In this document: positions 13,641 through 14,525 of the stretch, one piece after another
How the letters are laid out: the number at the start of each line of letters is the position of its first letter
Position numbering within the stretch: position 1 is the stretch's first letter
NCBI GenBank assembly: GCA_024811115.1
Contig: JAKOGH010000482.1
Span: 1-14,525, forward strand
From: Terana coerulea
Taxonomy: Eukaryota > Basidiomycota > Agaricomycetes > Polyporales > Phanerochaetaceae
Direction: 5' to 3'
Length of the DNA stretch: 14,525 bases
The notes under the pieces: model-generated
Told to the model about the DNA's origin: nothing
The model's database searches: none
What the model saw: only the letters and a program-made list of their open reading frames with translations
Program-made: the position numbers and the translations under genes

Positions 13641-14525
13641 TTCGGACTTAGGCTGTAGTTTGTTCTTTCGAACATCGGCAGGGATAAAGACCCATGCACC
13701 GCAGCCAATACGCGGATATTATCAACGCGTGGTTTTTCACCCATGAGTGCCTCATAAAGCGTAACCCATTTTAATCATGAAACGAGTGCGGTTGTAAAGC
13801 ACTGTAGCGTGCATAACTGCAAATCCCACCAGAAGGAGGGATGCAAGCTGTAAGCGCATAGCCTCTGCTTTGTCCATGAGGGTTCGATTGAACCGCTCGC
13901 GCGTCCATTCTGCTGTGGAGTATGTGGAATGCTAGTAGGATTTTAATCCCTCGTCCTTTAGCATTTGAATGAATGCGTTTGATTTATATTCTCCCCTGCA
14001 TCCGACATCCAGCTCTCGACATTAGCTTTATGCTGGTTTTGAACCATAGCAAGAAAGTTTTTGTCGCTTGGATGGCGACGGATATTAACCTTAGGCAAAT
14101 AATCCATGCATGCGACGTATAATCATCGACAAAGGTGATGATATACTTATATCGGTGATATGAATCAGGGAATTCTTTCAAGTCACTGTGAATGAGCTCA
14201 AAGGTCGCGATGCTCGTCGAGCGTCGGCGGGAAAGAGCGATTGTGCATCTTTCCTTGTGCGCAGCCAGAGCAGGGTGAGTCCGACTTGTTATAGTCGAAA
14301 TCAGGACATTCCGTCGTTGCTGACGGAAGTTGACGTAGGATCCGCTCAGAGGGATGTCCAAAACGTCTATGCATTATTTCGTGCGAGACTAGCGCAAGGC
14401 GTCTCGGTCAGTGTCTAAATAGTACACTGTTGCATTTGGATAGCGGCACGTGCAATGATTCCTGGCAATTATCACCGTCCAGGATTTTCAAAGTAGTTGC
14501 GTCACCCTCGATTAACCGGTTTTGT
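13641..14525 (-). pseudogene. copia integrase: HHCC and DDE core, truncated by window edge
   Basis: From the right edge: VYYLDTDRD, then ALVSHEIMHRRFGHPSERIL and CSGCAQGKMHNRSFP give the HHCC zinc module. A frame change leads to FELIHSDLKEFPDSY (first catalytic Asp at 14182-14184) and YIITFVDDYTSHAWI. The second catalytic Asp (MSDAG, 14000-14002) follows. Right after it, the C run at 13993-13996 (plus strand) shifts the frame. The third catalytic residue, Glu in the QNGRAE motif, is lost because one base is missing at about 13894-13900. RTLMDKAEAMRLQ and ALMGEKPRVDN-like segments are readable in scattered frames. Integrase inserts the element DNA; this copy cannot. Confidence 0.88.

Larger units (their letters stand above)
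11035..14525 (-). mobile_element. Ty1/copia LTR retrotransposon, 3' part, degraded
   Basis: The minus strand shows integrase, then reverse transcriptase, then RNase H, the pol order that defines Ty1/copia. The element enters from the right edge of the window inside the integrase N-terminal region and ends with a polypurine tract and 3' LTR at 11253-11035. Gag, protease and the 5' LTR are beyond 14525. The reading frame is broken many times, the reverse transcriptase lacks one catalytic Asp, and the integrase glutamate codon has lost a base, so this copy is dead. It lies in the same orientation as the gypsy element on the left, about 3.5 kb away. Confidence 0.92.

Noticed and set aside
1..14525. 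CRISPR arrays, rRNA or tRNA genes, bacterial operon features
   Set aside because: No spaced direct repeats, no RNA gene signatures, and the introns and retrotransposons point to a fungal nuclear genome.

Overview
This window looks like fungal, probably basidiomycete, nuclear DNA. It holds two degraded LTR retrotransposons flanking about 3.5 kb that contain remnants of two host-type genes. The reasons for a basidiomycete are the short (51-63 bp) introns with GTACGT or GTATGY donors, a CTAAC branch site and CAG/TAG acceptors, together with a chromodomain-bearing Ty3/gypsy element of the kind common in Agaricomycotina. The species cannot be fixed from the sequence alone.

Positions 1 to about 7492, minus strand, are a nearly full-length Ty3/gypsy chromovirus. 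In transcription order it reads: candidate 5' LTR with TATA box (about 7492-6996), leader (to 6332), an unrecognised ORF (6331-5598), gag with coiled coil and zinc knuckle (5487-4176), aspartic protease (4188-3096), reverse transcriptase (3133-2370), RNase H (2482-1826), integrase with HHCC, DDE and GPY/F parts (1825-481), and a C-terminal chromodomain (488-153). The 3' LTR lies outside the window. Most catalytic motifs are still readable, but the reading frame changes at least ten times and is cut by in-frame stops.

Positions 7470-8218, plus strand, hold a hypothetical single-pass membrane protein with one well-supported intron. Its 3' end faces that of a short-chain dehydrogenase/reductase (SDR) pseudogene on the minus strand (9637-8321). 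The SDR is recognisable exon by exon, with at least four introns and a TATA box. It has lost the catalytic tyrosine, one splice donor and several frames. From about 9700 to 11034 I see no convincing gene.

Positions 11035-14525, minus strand, are the 3' part of a Ty1/copia element: integrase (cut by the right edge), a linker, reverse transcriptase, RNase H, a stem-loop, a polypurine tract and a 219-bp 3' LTR. It is dead: frameshifts, stops, an Asp-to-Asn change in the reverse transcriptase active site, and a lost base at the integrase glutamate codon.

I found no RNA gene, CRISPR array or clearly new defence or biosynthetic system. The points most worth a second look are the extra ORF upstream of gag, the intron-bearing SDR pseudogene, the premature stops that can all be explained by C-to-T change, the many frameshifts in homopolymers (decay or assembly error), and the strong splice-donor consensus near the LTR promoters of both elements.
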